64,000 bases of DNA, from assembly GCF_902170565.1 (NCBI RefSeq), contig NZ_CABHXX010000091.1, positions 1 to 64,000 of the forward strand, written 5' to 3'. The notes beneath the pieces were generated by a model. It was not told where the DNA came from. It worked only from the letters and a program-made list of their open reading frames with translations, and did not search any database. Positions 54,585 through 63,420 of the stretch are shown one piece after another; the stretch's first letter is position 1; each line of letters starts with the position of its first letter. This stretch comes from Yersinia thracica. GTDB taxonomy: Bacteria > Pseudomonadota > Gammaproteobacteria > Enterobacterales > Enterobacteriaceae. The translations under genes were made by a program, and so were the position numbers.

Positions 54585-55322
54585 CTAACTGCTGGTAATC
54601 CCCAACATTCTGACTCTGGCGATATCATCAACTATGGCGGTCACTGTGCGCTTGCTGCTGAGATTTTTCACTTTAATCAGCTCCCCTTTGCGGCCATTTT
54701 TCAGCGCTTCGCCTAACATGCGAGCTTCAATGCCATCTTGTTCAGCAATCATTAATACTTGCTGACCACGGGTCACTAACACCGGCTGCTCCAATTGAGA
54801 GGGCGTCACGACTTGCAGCCCACGAATGCGGCGTTTAACCGTCAGCCCGACTATTTCATCGGGATCGGTAATATAGCCCCCTTGCGCCGTCGAAATATTC
54901 TTTTTCTTCAATTCAATATCGTCAGGTGCCACTAATTTACCGCGCTCAAGGGTGTTTTTTGCCACCCAAACCGGCAGATAAATATCGGGTTTTACCGTGA
55001 CTGATACTTCCCAGCCAGTAGCGTCAGGACAGCTGATGTCATAACGCAAACGCGAGATATCGCGCTGCCCACTGATGGGTGCCGTCACCCTTACCTCCCC
55101 CTGACACCACTTATATCGGCTCACTTCTGACGGAATAAAAATATTCATTTTTACCCTATAGCCCTGCCAGTTTTTATTTTTGGCGGTTTGGCTAATGTCA
55201 GCGCTGGCTGCATGTAATGCCTGTGTATAAATCTGTTTTCGAGCATGAATATCAGCGCTGTTTGCTGCTGCTGCATACAGTGAAATCAGGCTAACAGACA
55301 GCAGGAATAACTGCCGTGGCAT
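54585..55322 (-). CDS. flgA: FlgA-type P-ring chaperone (Flag-2, lfgA)
   Basis: A protein of 245 residues from the ATG at 55322, which begins a good signal peptide (MPRQLFLLSVSLISLYAAAANS). The frame is open up to 55457 and a second candidate start lies at 55403, but that region carries the sigma-54 promoter of flgB on the other strand. FlgA works in the periplasm to help FlgI form the P ring. The C-terminal SAF domain is clear (LERGKLVAPDDIELKKKNIS and VKRRIRGLQVVTPSQL). The start choice is uncertain because no strong ribosome site is seen. Confidence 0.85.
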   Translation of the reverse strand: MPRQLFLLSVSLISLYAAAANSADIHARKQIYTQALHAASADISQTAKNKNWQGYRVKMNIFIPSEVSRYKWCQGEVRVTAPISGQRDISRLRYDISCPDATGWEVSVTVKPDIYLPVWVAKNTLERGKLVAPDDIELKKKNISTAQGGYITDPDEIVGLTVKRRIRGLQVVTPSQLEQPVLVTRGQQVLMIAEQDGIEARMLGEALKNGRKGELIKVKNLSSKRTVTAIVDDIARVRMLGITSS

Positions 55323-55416
55323 GCGGATAAATACGGGTCGGATTGAGGGGAAATAGCGCTTCCCATTGAACAAAAGAAATAATAAAAAATCGTATTTAAT
55401 CATGATGTTATAAACC

Positions 55417-55432
55417 TGGCACGTTGTTTGCA
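55417..55432 (+). promoter_or_regulatory. Sigma-54 promoter of the flgBCDEFGHIJ operon
   Basis: TGGCACGTTGTTTGCA has the exact minus-24/minus-12 form (GG-N10-GC within TGGCAC-N5-TTGCA). The predicted start of transcription is near 55443, about 50 bases before the flgB start codon. The LafK-like activator encoded at 46944 is its expected partner. Confidence 0.88.
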
Positions 55433-55491
55433 TTAATGTGAGTGTTCGTGAGTGCAAACTCGTGTTTTAACATCAAATTAGGACGTATTTT

Positions 55492-55857
55492 GTGGGCATT
55501 GATTTTCAGAAAGCATTAGGGGTTCACCCTGCGGCGATGCAGCTTCGACTTACCAGAGCAGAACTGCTATCGGCCAATCTGGCCAATGTGAATACGCCAA
55601 ATTTTCAGGCTAAAGATATTGATTTCGGCGCTGAAATGCAACGGGCAAAACAGAGGAGCATAGGGATAGCTTCTCCTCAAATGCTGTCACCTCAAGTTAA
55701 GTACCGGTTGCCGTATCAACCCTCACAGGATGGCAATACGGTGGCATTGAATGTTGAGCAGGCAGAATTTTCAAAAAATGCTCTCGATTATCAAACCAGT
55801 TTGTCATTTCTCAATATGAAGTTGGTCGGCCTGAAACAGGCAATTGAAGGGAAATAG
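55492..55857 (+). CDS. flgB: FlgB-type proximal rod protein (Flag-2, lfgB)
   Basis: A protein of 121 residues that starts with GTG behind an AGGA site. FlgB is a proximal rod subunit. The rod signature LRLTRAELLSANLANVNTPNFQAKDIDF (about 18-45) is standard. It heads the plus-strand operon under the sigma-54 promoter and is followed two bases later by flgC. Confidence 0.93.
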   Translation: MGIDFQKALGVHPAAMQLRLTRAELLSANLANVNTPNFQAKDIDFGAEMQRAKQRSIGIASPQMLSPQVKYRLPYQPSQDGNTVALNVEQAEFSKNALDYQTSLSFLNMKLVGLKQAIEGK

Positions 55858-55859
55858 GG

Positions 55860-56285
55860 ATGTCTTTTAACAATATTTATCGGATATCAGGTTCAGCCAT
55901 GACGGCCCAGACCATCAGGCTCAATACCATCGCCAGTAATCTGGCAAATGCGGAGTCACCGGCGGCCTCGGCGGCTGAAGCTTACAAAGCGCGCAGCCCG
56001 ATATTTTCTGCGGTTTATTCACCTCGCAGTGCGGCTAATCCTCGTGGCGTTACCGGTGCGCAAGTACAGGTATTAAATGTGGTTGAAGTGGGGGAGACGG
56101 TGCAGCGGTATGAACCTAATCATCCGCTGGCTAACCCGCAAGGTTATGTCTTTTATCCGGCAGTCAATGTGGTGTCCGAGATGGCTGACATGATGTCGGC
56201 ATCACGCAGCTTTGAGACCAATGTTGAAGTTCTCAACAGCGTCAAAAGCATGCAGCAAAGTGTATTAAAGCTCGGAGAGCGCTAA
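55860..56285 (+). CDS. flgC: FlgC-type proximal rod protein (Flag-2, lfgC)
   Basis: A protein of 141 residues. FlgC is a proximal rod subunit. It shows IYRISGSAMTAQTIRLNTIASNLANAES at the start and SASRSFETNVEVLNSVKSMQQSVLKLG at the end, both rod-family ends. It lies two bases from flgB and two from flgD. Confidence 0.94.
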   Translation: MSFNNIYRISGSAMTAQTIRLNTIASNLANAESPAASAAEAYKARSPIFSAVYSPRSAANPRGVTGAQVQVLNVVEVGETVQRYEPNHPLANPQGYVFYPAVNVVSEMADMMSASRSFETNVEVLNSVKSMQQSVLKLGER

Positions 56286-56287
56286 TC

Positions 56288-56944
56288 ATGAATATTAATG
56301 AAAGCAGCAGTTTGTCAAAAAACAGTCATAGCTCTCAGATAGCAGAGAGTGAGTTACCCAAGGGTGAAGAGCTTAATAACCAGTTCATGAAGTTATTGGT
56401 GGCGCAGATTCAGAATCAGGACCCCCTGAACCCGATGGATGGCACTGAATTTGTCAGCCAAATGGCGCAGCTTTCGCAGGTTCAATCCACCGAAAACATG
56501 GCCAAGATGTTGAAGAGCAACACCGTGCAGATGGAAAGAGTGCAGGCAATGGCGACCGCCAATCTGGTGGGGCAGCAGGTGATGGTGGAAAGTGCCGAGG
56601 TTGAGCTGGGGACACAAATCCAACATGGGCGGCTGACATTAGAACATGCCGCATCACCGTTGGTGATCCACTTGGTTGATGGTCTGGGACAGGAGCATCA
56701 AATTAGTCTGGGTCAGCAAGCGGCGGGCAGTGTCAATTTCACCCTCGATCCGGCCAGGCACAATCTTAAACCTGGCAACTACAAACTCAGTGCAGTCAGC
56801 AGCAGTGGGGAAGAATTCATTCCGTTGGAATTAGCCGGTGCCGTTAACAATGTGCGTATTCCACAACATGGCGGGGCAGCGCAATTAAATGTCGCCGGTA
56901 TTGGCAATGTGCCTTACCACAAAATTAAACAGTTTGGTGCTTAA
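56288..56944 (+). CDS. flgD: FlgD-type hook cap / scaffolding protein (Flag-2, lfgD)
   Basis: A protein of 218 residues. FlgD caps the growing hook and guides FlgE assembly. The conserved N-terminal part NQFMKLLVAQIQNQDPLNPMDGTEFVSQMAQLSQVQS (about 31-67) is a perfect family match. The C-terminal part holds the Ig-like and tudor-like fold. It is normal in length. Confidence 0.95.
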   Translation: MNINESSSLSKNSHSSQIAESELPKGEELNNQFMKLLVAQIQNQDPLNPMDGTEFVSQMAQLSQVQSTENMAKMLKSNTVQMERVQAMATANLVGQQVMVESAEVELGTQIQHGRLTLEHAASPLVIHLVDGLGQEHQISLGQQAAGSVNFTLDPARHNLKPGNYKLSAVSSSGEEFIPLELAGAVNNVRIPQHGGAAQLNVAGIGNVPYHKIKQFGA

Positions 56945-56988
56945 CGCCATTTCCCCAATAACCCATTATTTTACAAGAGAATTATTTT

Positions 56989-58182
56989 ATGAGTTTTAGT
57001 ATTGCCAATACCGGCCTGAGCGCGGTGACTGAACAGTTAAACAGCATCAGTAACAATATCGCCAACTCCGGCACCAAAGGTTTTAAGTCGAGCCGAACTG
57101 AGTTTGCCTCTATGTATGCACAATCGCAGCCATTAGGGGTTGGGGTTAGCGGAACCACGCAAAGTATCAAAAAAGAAGGCTCGATTGACCGAACGGGTAA
57201 CGCGATGGATTTGGCGATTTCAGGTAGCGGTTTTTTTGTGGTGAAAAACAGCAACGGTGAGGATGCATACACCCGTGCCGGGATGTTCACCACAGATAAT
57301 AATGGGTTACTGGTCAATGCCAGCGGCATGAAATTACAAGGTTACCCCGCTGATGCTGCCGGTAATGTGCAAACTGGTATTATCGGTGATTTGAAGATAA
57401 GCACCACTGGCCTGCCCGCCAAAGCGACCAGCAAATTGGACTTTATGGCTAACTTGCCCGCCAATGATACCCCACCCGCCAACACAACATTCACCATAGC
57501 TGATAAAGATTCATACAACTATATGTCCACGTCGACAGCTTATGACTCCTTGGGCCGTGAACATTTACTGACGCAATATTTTGTTAAAAGGCCAACTGCG
57601 GGTGAATGGAAGGTGCACACTGCGGTCGATAACAGGCTTCATACGGGTTCGCACGACCTCAGGTTTGACACATCAGGTGTATTGACGGGCGGTAACACCC
57701 AAAACATCAACGGCAATTATAGCCCAGCCGGTGCTGCTGGCTTCAATATTGATCTCAATTACACCGGTACCACTCAGTTCCAATCTGAATTTCTTCCTAC
57801 CCTGAATAAAGGCAATGGTTACACCGCGGGCACTAAAAACGGTGAGCGCATTGAGAGTGATGGCTCGGTATATGCCACTTTTAGTAATGGCGAGCGGATG
57901 CTGCAAGGCAAATTGGCATTGGCAAATTTTGCCAATCCTAATGGGTTAGCTGCGCAGAATGGCACCACCTGGAGTGTCACTGGCAAGTCGGGTGGACCAC
58001 TATTAGGTGCGCCCGGCACGGGGTTGTTAGGCGGCATCGAAGTGGGTGCATTGGAATCCTCGAATGTCGATTTAACCGCTGAATTGGTCGGTTTGATGAC
58101 GGCGCAACGTAATTACCAGGCGAATACCAAAATCATCAGCACCAATGACAGCATGATGAATGCGCTGTTCCAGGTGTTGTAA
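56989..58182 (+). CDS. flgE: FlgE-type hook protein (Flag-2, lfgE)
   Basis: A protein of 397 residues, the hook subunit. The N-terminus (FSIANTGLSAVTEQLNSISNNIANSGTKGFK, residues 3-33) and C-terminus (ELVGLMTAQRNYQANTKIISTNDSMMNALFQVL, residues about 365-397) carry the paired helices that line the hook. The middle is the variable surface domain. It overlaps flgF by one base. Hook length control would need a FliK, which is not in this window. Confidence 0.95.
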   Translation: MSFSIANTGLSAVTEQLNSISNNIANSGTKGFKSSRTEFASMYAQSQPLGVGVSGTTQSIKKEGSIDRTGNAMDLAISGSGFFVVKNSNGEDAYTRAGMFTTDNNGLLVNASGMKLQGYPADAAGNVQTGIIGDLKISTTGLPAKATSKLDFMANLPANDTPPANTTFTIADKDSYNYMSTSTAYDSLGREHLLTQYFVKRPTAGEWKVHTAVDNRLHTGSHDLRFDTSGVLTGGNTQNINGNYSPAGAAGFNIDLNYTGTTQFQSEFLPTLNKGNGYTAGTKNGERIESDGSVYATFSNGERMLQGKLALANFANPNGLAAQNGTTWSVTGKSGGPLLGAPGTGLLGGIEVGALESSNVDLTAELVGLMTAQRNYQANTKIISTNDSMMNALFQVL

Positions 58183-58913
58183 TGGACAAACTTCTCTATA
58201 CCGCCGTCAGCGGGGCCAATCGCAGCCTGACACAACAACAGATTCATGCCAATAACCTGGCTAATGTCAACACGCAGGGGTTCCGTGCTGATCTGGAGCG
58301 CGCGACGGCGACTCAGGTGCTGGGCGGCGGTTATAACAGCCGCGTGGCGGTGCTTAGCCAAAACGCGGGTGTGGATATGACGGCGGGCAGTTTGCAAGAA
58401 ACGGGCCGCGAATTGGATGTCGCCATTAAAGATCGTGGCTTGATTGCGGTGCTCAGTGGTGGCCGCGAGGTTTACACCCGTAACGGCCAGATGGACATTG
58501 GCCCGGACGGTGATTTAACCATCAATGGCTTACCGGTATTAGGCGATGGCGGCCCGATTGTGTTGCCACCTTACTCTTCGGTATCGGTCGCCGATGACGG
58601 CACTATTGCCATTATCCCGCAAGACGGCGGTATCAAGACACCGGCGGAAATTGATCGCATCAAGCTGGTGGATATTCCTGCTAATCAATTGAGCAAAAAT
58701 AACCGTGGCTTATTGGTCACTCGCCGTGGTGCTGCGGCACGCGACGAGAATGTTCAACTGGTGAGTAAGCATTTGGAAAGCAGCAATATTTCCGCTATCA
58801 GCGAAATGACCGCCAGTATTTCCCTCAGCCGCCAGTTTGAAGCGCAAATCAAAATGATGAAAGTGGCGGAAGAGCTGGCGCAATCCGGTAACCGGATTAT
58901 CCGTGGCAGTTAA
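58182..58913 (+). CDS. flgF: FlgF-type proximal rod protein (Flag-2, lfgF)
   Basis: A protein of 243 residues. FlgF is a rod subunit. It begins MDKLLYTAVSGANRSLTQQQ and ends with the conserved SLSRQFEAQIKMMKVAEE. The internal region EVYTRNGQMDIGPDGDLTINGLPVLGDGG matches FlgF/FlgG proteins. It shares one base with flgE. Confidence 0.93.
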   Translation: MDKLLYTAVSGANRSLTQQQIHANNLANVNTQGFRADLERATATQVLGGGYNSRVAVLSQNAGVDMTAGSLQETGRELDVAIKDRGLIAVLSGGREVYTRNGQMDIGPDGDLTINGLPVLGDGGPIVLPPYSSVSVADDGTIAIIPQDGGIKTPAEIDRIKLVDIPANQLSKNNRGLLVTRRGAAARDENVQLVSKHLESSNISAISEMTASISLSRQFEAQIKMMKVAEELAQSGNRIIRGS

Positions 58914-58983
58914 TGCTGCTGTCAGCACAAGGTTATTTCATGGATCGTTATTTCATTGATAGAGAAATTAGGGAGCAGTCATT

Positions 58984-59769
58984 ATGAATTCAGCTTTATG
59001 GGTCAGTAAAACCGGGTTGGCAGCACAAGATGCCAAAATGAACGCCATTTCGAACAACCTGGCTAACGTGAATACCGACGGTTTTAAACGCGATCGTGTG
59101 ATGTTTGAAGATCTGTTCTACCAAAACCAGCGCACCCCCGGCGCACCCTTGGATCAAAACAATGCCACGCCGAATGGCATTCAGTTTGGTAGCGGCGTCA
59201 AAGTGGTGGGGACACAAAAGCAATTTACCGTTGGCAATATTAAGGTCACCAGCGGTGATTTTGATGTGGCGATTGTGGGCCAAGGATTTTTCCAGGTTGA
59301 AACTTCCGATGGCGGTATTGCTTACACCCGTGCCGGTAATTTTTCCCTCAATGCTGATGGGGTACTGACCAATGCGCAAGGTATGCCATTGGTACCACAA
59401 ATAGAGATGCCAGCAGGTGCCAGAGATCTGGCGATCGCCAAAGATGGCACGGTCAGCGCCCGTATCGGGGGAGAGGCAGAATTCGCTGAACTGGGGCAAA
59501 TCACCTTGGTCAACTTTGTGAATCCGGCCGGTTTGGAAGCTGTGGGCGGCAATATTTACAAAGAAACCGTTGCCAGCGGCACCGCAACGGAAGGTGTTGC
59601 AGGGGAAGAGTCCTTTGGCGCACTGGCGCATAAATCACTGGAAGGCTCCAATGTGCAAGTGGTCGAAGAAATGGTCGACATGATAACCGTACAGCGAGCT
59701 TATGAGATGAACGCCAAAATGGTCTCTGCTGCCGACGACATGCTGAAGTTTGTCACTCAGAAGCTGTAA
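58984..59769 (+). CDS. flgG: FlgG-type distal rod protein (Flag-2, lfgG)
   Basis: A protein of 261 residues, the distal rod subunit, at the usual length. Landmarks are LWVSKTGLAAQDAKMNAISNNLANVNTDGFKRDRVMFEDLFYQ (about 4-46), YTRAGNFSLNADGVL and a C-terminal VVEEMVDMITVQRAYEMNAK. The distal rod region after YQ is intact. It is preceded by a 70-base gap with its own GGGAG ribosome site. Confidence 0.95.
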   Translation: MNSALWVSKTGLAAQDAKMNAISNNLANVNTDGFKRDRVMFEDLFYQNQRTPGAPLDQNNATPNGIQFGSGVKVVGTQKQFTVGNIKVTSGDFDVAIVGQGFFQVETSDGGIAYTRAGNFSLNADGVLTNAQGMPLVPQIEMPAGARDLAIAKDGTVSARIGGEAEFAELGQITLVNFVNPAGLEAVGGNIYKETVASGTATEGVAGEESFGALAHKSLEGSNVQVVEEMVDMITVQRAYEMNAKMVSAADDMLKFVTQKL

Positions 59770-59803
59770 CTGGCCGTCGCCTCCGTTGAAAAGTGAATGA
59801 TGC

Positions 59804-60469
59804 ATGAAAAGGTTTTTATTATTAACACCATTGGTGCTGGCGTTGAGCGGTTGTGAAACCCCAGCGCTGCTGGTGCAGAAAGACGATGCTGCTTTTGCAC
59901 CACCAGCCAATTTGATCCAGTCGACCACGGTTAAAGAAGGCGGCGGGCTGTTCCAGCCCGCGTACAACTGGTCACTATTGCAGGACCGGCGTGCGTATCG
60001 GATCGGTGACATTCTGACGGTCAAGTTGGATGAATCCACTCAATCCAGTAAGCAGGCTAAAACCAACTTTGGCAAAAAAAACGACATGAGCTTGGGCATC
60101 CCCGAGATATTGGGGAAAAAGCTGAACAAGCTGGGGGGATCAATATCCGGCAAGCGTGATTTTGACGGCAGTGCCAACTCGGCGCAGCAAAATATGTTAC
60201 GTGGCTCGATTACAGTCGCGGTACATCAGGTATTGCCGAACGGGGTATTGGTTATTCGTGGCGAAAAGTGGCTGACCCTTAATCAGGGCGATGAATATAT
60301 GCGCGTGACTGGATTAGTCCGGGCCGATGATGTTGAGCGGGATAATTCAGTCTCTTCTCAGCGGATCGCCAACGCGCGTATTTCCTACGCGGGCCGCGGC
60401 GCGCTCAGCGATGCCAACTCCGCCGGTTGGTTAACGCGCTTCTTCAACCACCCATTATTCCCTATCTAA
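59804..60469 (+). CDS. flgH: FlgH-type L-ring lipoprotein (Flag-2, lfgH)
   Basis: A protein of 221 residues with a lipobox LSGC and Cys17 as the lipid site. FlgH forms the L ring in the outer membrane. The family region SLLQDRRAYRIGDILTVKLDESTQSSKQAKTNF is at about 53-85, and LPNGVLVIRGEKWLTLNQGDEYMRVTGLVR follows. An outer-membrane ring gene of this kind fits a Gram-negative host. Confidence 0.95.
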   Translation: MKRFLLLTPLVLALSGCETPALLVQKDDAAFAPPANLIQSTTVKEGGGLFQPAYNWSLLQDRRAYRIGDILTVKLDESTQSSKQAKTNFGKKNDMSLGIPEILGKKLNKLGGSISGKRDFDGSANSAQQNMLRGSITVAVHQVLPNGVLVIRGEKWLTLNQGDEYMRVTGLVRADDVERDNSVSSQRIANARISYAGRGALSDANSAGWLTRFFNHPLFPI

Positions 60470-60481
60470 CCAGGAATCAAT

Positions 60482-61579
60482 ATGTTACGACGTTATTTTG
60501 TGCTGATTGGGTTGTGGTGTGCTCTGCCCGCCGCGATAGCACAACCACTGGGATCGCTGGTGGATATTCAAGGGGTGCGTGGCAACCAACTGGTGGGCTA
60601 CAGCCTGGTGGTGGGGCTTGACGGCTCTGGCGATAAAAACCAGGTGAAATTTACCGGCCAATCAATGGCTAACATGTTGCGCCAGTTTGGTGTGCAACTG
60701 CCAGAAAAAATGGATCCCAAGGTAAAGAATGTGGCGGCGGTAGCGATCAGCGCCACCCTGCCACCGGGTTATGCGCGCGGTCAATCTATTGATATCACCG
60801 TATCGTCAATTGGTGATGCCAAAAGCTTGCGCGGCGGCACCTTGCTATTAACCCAACTGCGCGGTGCTGATGGCGAAGTGTATGCATTGGCACAGGGCAA
60901 CGTGATTGTGGGGGGGATGAAAGCCGAAGCCAATAGTGGTTCCAGTGTGACGGTGAATACCGCAACGGTGGGGCGCATCCCCAATGGCGGCAGTATTGAA
61001 CGCGAAATTCCGAGTGATTTCCAAAGCAATAGCCAGGTGGTGCTTAACCTGAAACGGCCGAGCTTTAAATCAGCCAACAATGTGGCATTGGCACTGAACC
61101 GTGCTTTTGGCTCTAACACCGCGGTGGCGCAAAGTGCCACTAACGTGATGGTCAATGCACCACAAGATGCGGGGGCGCGGGTGGCCTTTATGTCCTTGTT
61201 GGAAGATGTGCAAATCAATGCTGGCAAGCAGTCGCCACGGGTGGTCTTCAATGCCCGCACCGGGACGGTGGTGATTGGCGAAGGTGTCAGGGTGCGCGCG
61301 GCGGCAGTCTCTCACGGCAATCTGACGGTCAGTATTCGTGAGAAGAAAAATGTCAGCCAACCTAATGTGCTTGGCGGGGGGAAAACCGTCACCACGCCAG
61401 AAAGTGACATTGAAGTGACCAAGGGACGTAATCAAATGGTTATCGTCCCTGCGGGAACACGCCTGCGCAGTATCGTTAATACCATCAATAGCTTAGGCGC
61501 TTCTCCTGATGACATCATGGCCATTTTACAAGCTTTGCATGAAGCCGGTGCACTGGATGCCGAACTGGTCGTAATTTAA
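60482..61579 (+). CDS. flgI: FlgI-type P-ring protein (Flag-2, lfgI)
   Basis: A protein of 365 residues with a signal peptide (about 1-20, ending AIA). FlgI forms the periplasmic P ring and needs FlgA for assembly. Landmarks are [27 protein letters not shown] (about 24-50) and the C-terminal [27 protein letters not shown]. It follows flgH by 12 bases. Confidence 0.96.
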   Translation: MLRRYFVLIGLWCALPAAIAQPLGSLVDIQGVRGNQLVGYSLVVGLDGSGDKNQVKFTGQSMANMLRQFGVQLPEKMDPKVKNVAAVAISATLPPGYARGQSIDITVSSIGDAKSLRGGTLLLTQLRGADGEVYALAQGNVIVGGMKAEANSGSSVTVNTATVGRIPNGGSIEREIPSDFQSNSQVVLNLKRPSFKSANNVALALNRAFGSNTAVAQSATNVMVNAPQDAGARVAFMSLLEDVQINAGKQSPRVVFNARTGTVVIGEGVRVRAAAVSHGNLTVSIREKKNVSQPNVLGGGKTVTTPESDIEVTKGRNQMVIVPAGTRLRSIVNTINSLGASPDDIMAILQALHEAGALDAELVVI

Positions 61580-61588
61580 GGATGACTG

Positions 61589-61882
61589 ATGATTAACGCA
61601 ATAAGTAAATCAGCCCCGGTGGTGCCGGGGAGCTTTACCGGAGAACTCCTGCCACAGGATCTTGAGCAGGCCGCAGTGCAGTTTGAGGCGGTATTTATGC
61701 GCACCTTACTGGCGCAAATGCGCAAAGCGGCTGAAGCATTGGCTGCTGATGACGACCCATTTAACAGCAAACAACAGCGCATGATGCGGGATTTTTATGA
61801 TGACAAACTGGCTTCCACTCTGGCCTCGCAGCGTAGTAGTGGTATCGCTCATTTACTGATTCAGCAGTTAGGCGGGAAATAG
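61589..61882 (+). CDS. flgJ: Short FlgJ rod-capping protein without muramidase domain (Flag-2, lfgJ)
   Basis: A protein of 97 residues. It has only the rod-binding domain of FlgJ (LEQAAVQFEAVFMRTLLAQMRKAAEAL and a C-terminal HLLIQQLGGK). The C-terminal glucosaminidase domain of the main enterobacterial FlgJ (over 300 residues in total) is absent. The frame ends with a clean stop and the next bases give no muramidase remnant, so this is a genuine short form. A separate hydrolase must open the wall for this rod. Confidence 0.92.
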   Translation: MINAISKSAPVVPGSFTGELLPQDLEQAAVQFEAVFMRTLLAQMRKAAEALAADDDPFNSKQQRMMRDFYDDKLASTLASQRSSGIAHLLIQQLGGK

Positions 61883-61894
61883 CGCGGCTGATTA

Positions 61895-61922
61895 CCCCCT
61901 GGGTCATTGGCGCTACAGGGGG
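61895..61922 (+). terminator. Hairpin between flgJ and flgK
   Basis: CCCCCTG and CAGGGGG form a 7-bp GC-rich stem with a 14-base loop, 12 bases after flgJ. There is no U-run, so it is at best a partial terminator. It separates the sigma-54 operon from the flgK element. Confidence 0.45.
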
Positions 61923-61935
61923 CAGCCATTCATAT

Positions 61936-61963
61936 TTAAGTTTGGCCGTGGATTGACCGCTTT
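61936..61963 (+). promoter_or_regulatory. Candidate flagellar sigma-28-type promoter of flgKL
   Basis: TTAAGTTT (61936-61943) is followed 15 bases later by GCTTT (61959-61963), in GACCGCTTT. It lies about 50 bases before the flgK start. The same two boxes with the same spacing stand before flgM. The minus-35 part is near the sigma-28 consensus; the minus-10 part is divergent. Confidence 0.45.
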
Positions 61964-62012
61964 TTGCTACTAACGTGTATCTGTTATTTAATTGATTACA
62001 GCAGGGAATATC

Positions 62013-63383
62013 ATGAATTTTACCAAAATTGCACAAAGTGGCTTACAGGCGGCTCAAGCCGGTCTCTCTGCGGCGGCAATGAACTTATCTAATGTCAATA
62101 CGCCGGGTTATAGCCGCCAGCGTGCTGAACAAAGTGCGGTTAACACCAGCGGAAATAGTGCTTACAGCGCCGGTAATGGGGTTAATGTTGATGCTTTTAA
62201 ACGCTTATCTGAACAGTATCTGGTGAGTGAAGAGTGGAAAGCGAGCAGCAATCATCAATATTTTAGTGCCTCTCAAAATGCTCTTAGCAAGTTGGAACAT
62301 TCACTGGGTGATGAAAATACCGGCTTAGCTGCGGGGATGCGAGCATTTTTTAATAGCTTGTCATCGGCATCAAATGACCCGTCTTCATCTGCTTATCGTG
62401 AACAAGTGGTGAATGAAGCTAAATCGCTGGCGCTGAATTTTAATTATTTTCATCAATCAGCTCAGGAACAGAAACAGGTTATTGCGACTCAACGAACCGC
62501 GATAATTAGCCAAGTTAATGGGTTAACCAAGAGTATTTATGAATATAACCAAAAAATCGTCAAGCTGGGTTCTGATGGGACCAATACCAATGTATTACAA
62601 GATCAGCGAGATCAACTCGTCAACAAATTAAGTGAAATGGTAGATATTAACGTCATCAAAGGGACTGATGGTGGCTATGATATATCGATGAAAAATGGTT
62701 TGCCATTAATTAATGGGCAGACAGTAGCCACATTAGCGTTAAATACGGGTAGCGCACAGCCACAGATAGATATCCATTTTGCTGGCAATAGTGCGAAAAT
62801 AAATATGTCTTGCGGTGCTAGCCTTGGCTCGATTAATAACTATGAACAAGGTTTATTAAAAGAGACTGAAAGTATTGTACAAGGAATGGCGCAGGTATTA
62901 ACCACCGAGGTCAATACCCAGTTAGCGGCTGGCTATGATTTAGGTGGTGCGGCCGGTGCTGCATTATTTTCATTTGATGCTGCCAATCCAGCGGGAATGT
63001 TATCTGTTACTGATATTAAGCCAGGCGAATTAGGGTTTTCGGATAATGCAACTCATGTGGGAAATGCGACTAATTTACATGCGTTATTGGCATTAAAAGA
63101 TAAAACAATCACTATTGCGGGGCTTGGGCCAACTAAATTTTCAGATGCCAGCACTGCATTGGTTGGAAAAGTTGCCTTTGCCAGCAGTAATAATCAGCAG
63201 TCGATTGTTCGGACTCAAAATGTACTGAGTAGCGCAATATTAAATCGCGAGAGCCTCAGTGGTGTGGATAGCGACGAAGAAGGCAACAATATTTTAGAAT
63301 ACAGCAAAGCATACCGGGCAAATATGAAGGTCATTTCTATCGGTGAGCAGCTTTTCTCTGACTTTTTGGCACTCATGCGCTGA
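62013..63383 (+). CDS. flgK: FlgK-type hook-filament junction protein (Flag-2, lfgK)
   Basis: A protein of 456 residues from the ATG at 62013, with an AGGGA site; the frame opens seven codons earlier. FlgK is the first hook-filament junction protein. The N-terminus TKIAQSGLQAAQAGLSAAAMNLSNVNTPGYSRQRAEQ (about 4-40) and C-terminus EEGNNILEYSKAYRANMKVISIGEQLFSDFLAL are standard. It is about 90 residues shorter than the main FlgK of E. coli, mostly in the middle, as in other lateral systems. It is exported with help from FlgN. Confidence 0.94.
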   Translation: MNFTKIAQSGLQAAQAGLSAAAMNLSNVNTPGYSRQRAEQSAVNTSGNSAYSAGNGVNVDAFKRLSEQYLVSEEWKASSNHQYFSASQNALSKLEHSLGDENTGLAAGMRAFFNSLSSASNDPSSSAYREQVVNEAKSLALNFNYFHQSAQEQKQVIATQRTAIISQVNGLTKSIYEYNQKIVKLGSDGTNTNVLQDQRDQLVNKLSEMVDINVIKGTDGGYDISMKNGLPLINGQTVATLALNTGSAQPQIDIHFAGNSAKINMSCGASLGSINNYEQGLLKETESIVQGMAQVLTTEVNTQLAAGYDLGGAAGAALFSFDAANPAGMLSVTDIKPGELGFSDNATHVGNATNLHALLALKDKTITIAGLGPTKFSDASTALVGKVAFASSNNQQSIVRTQNVLSSAILNRESLSGVDSDEEGNNILEYSKAYRANMKVISIGEQLFSDFLALMR

Positions 63384-63420
63384 ATATATAAAATATAGAT
63401 TTGAAAATAGAGGTAAATAA

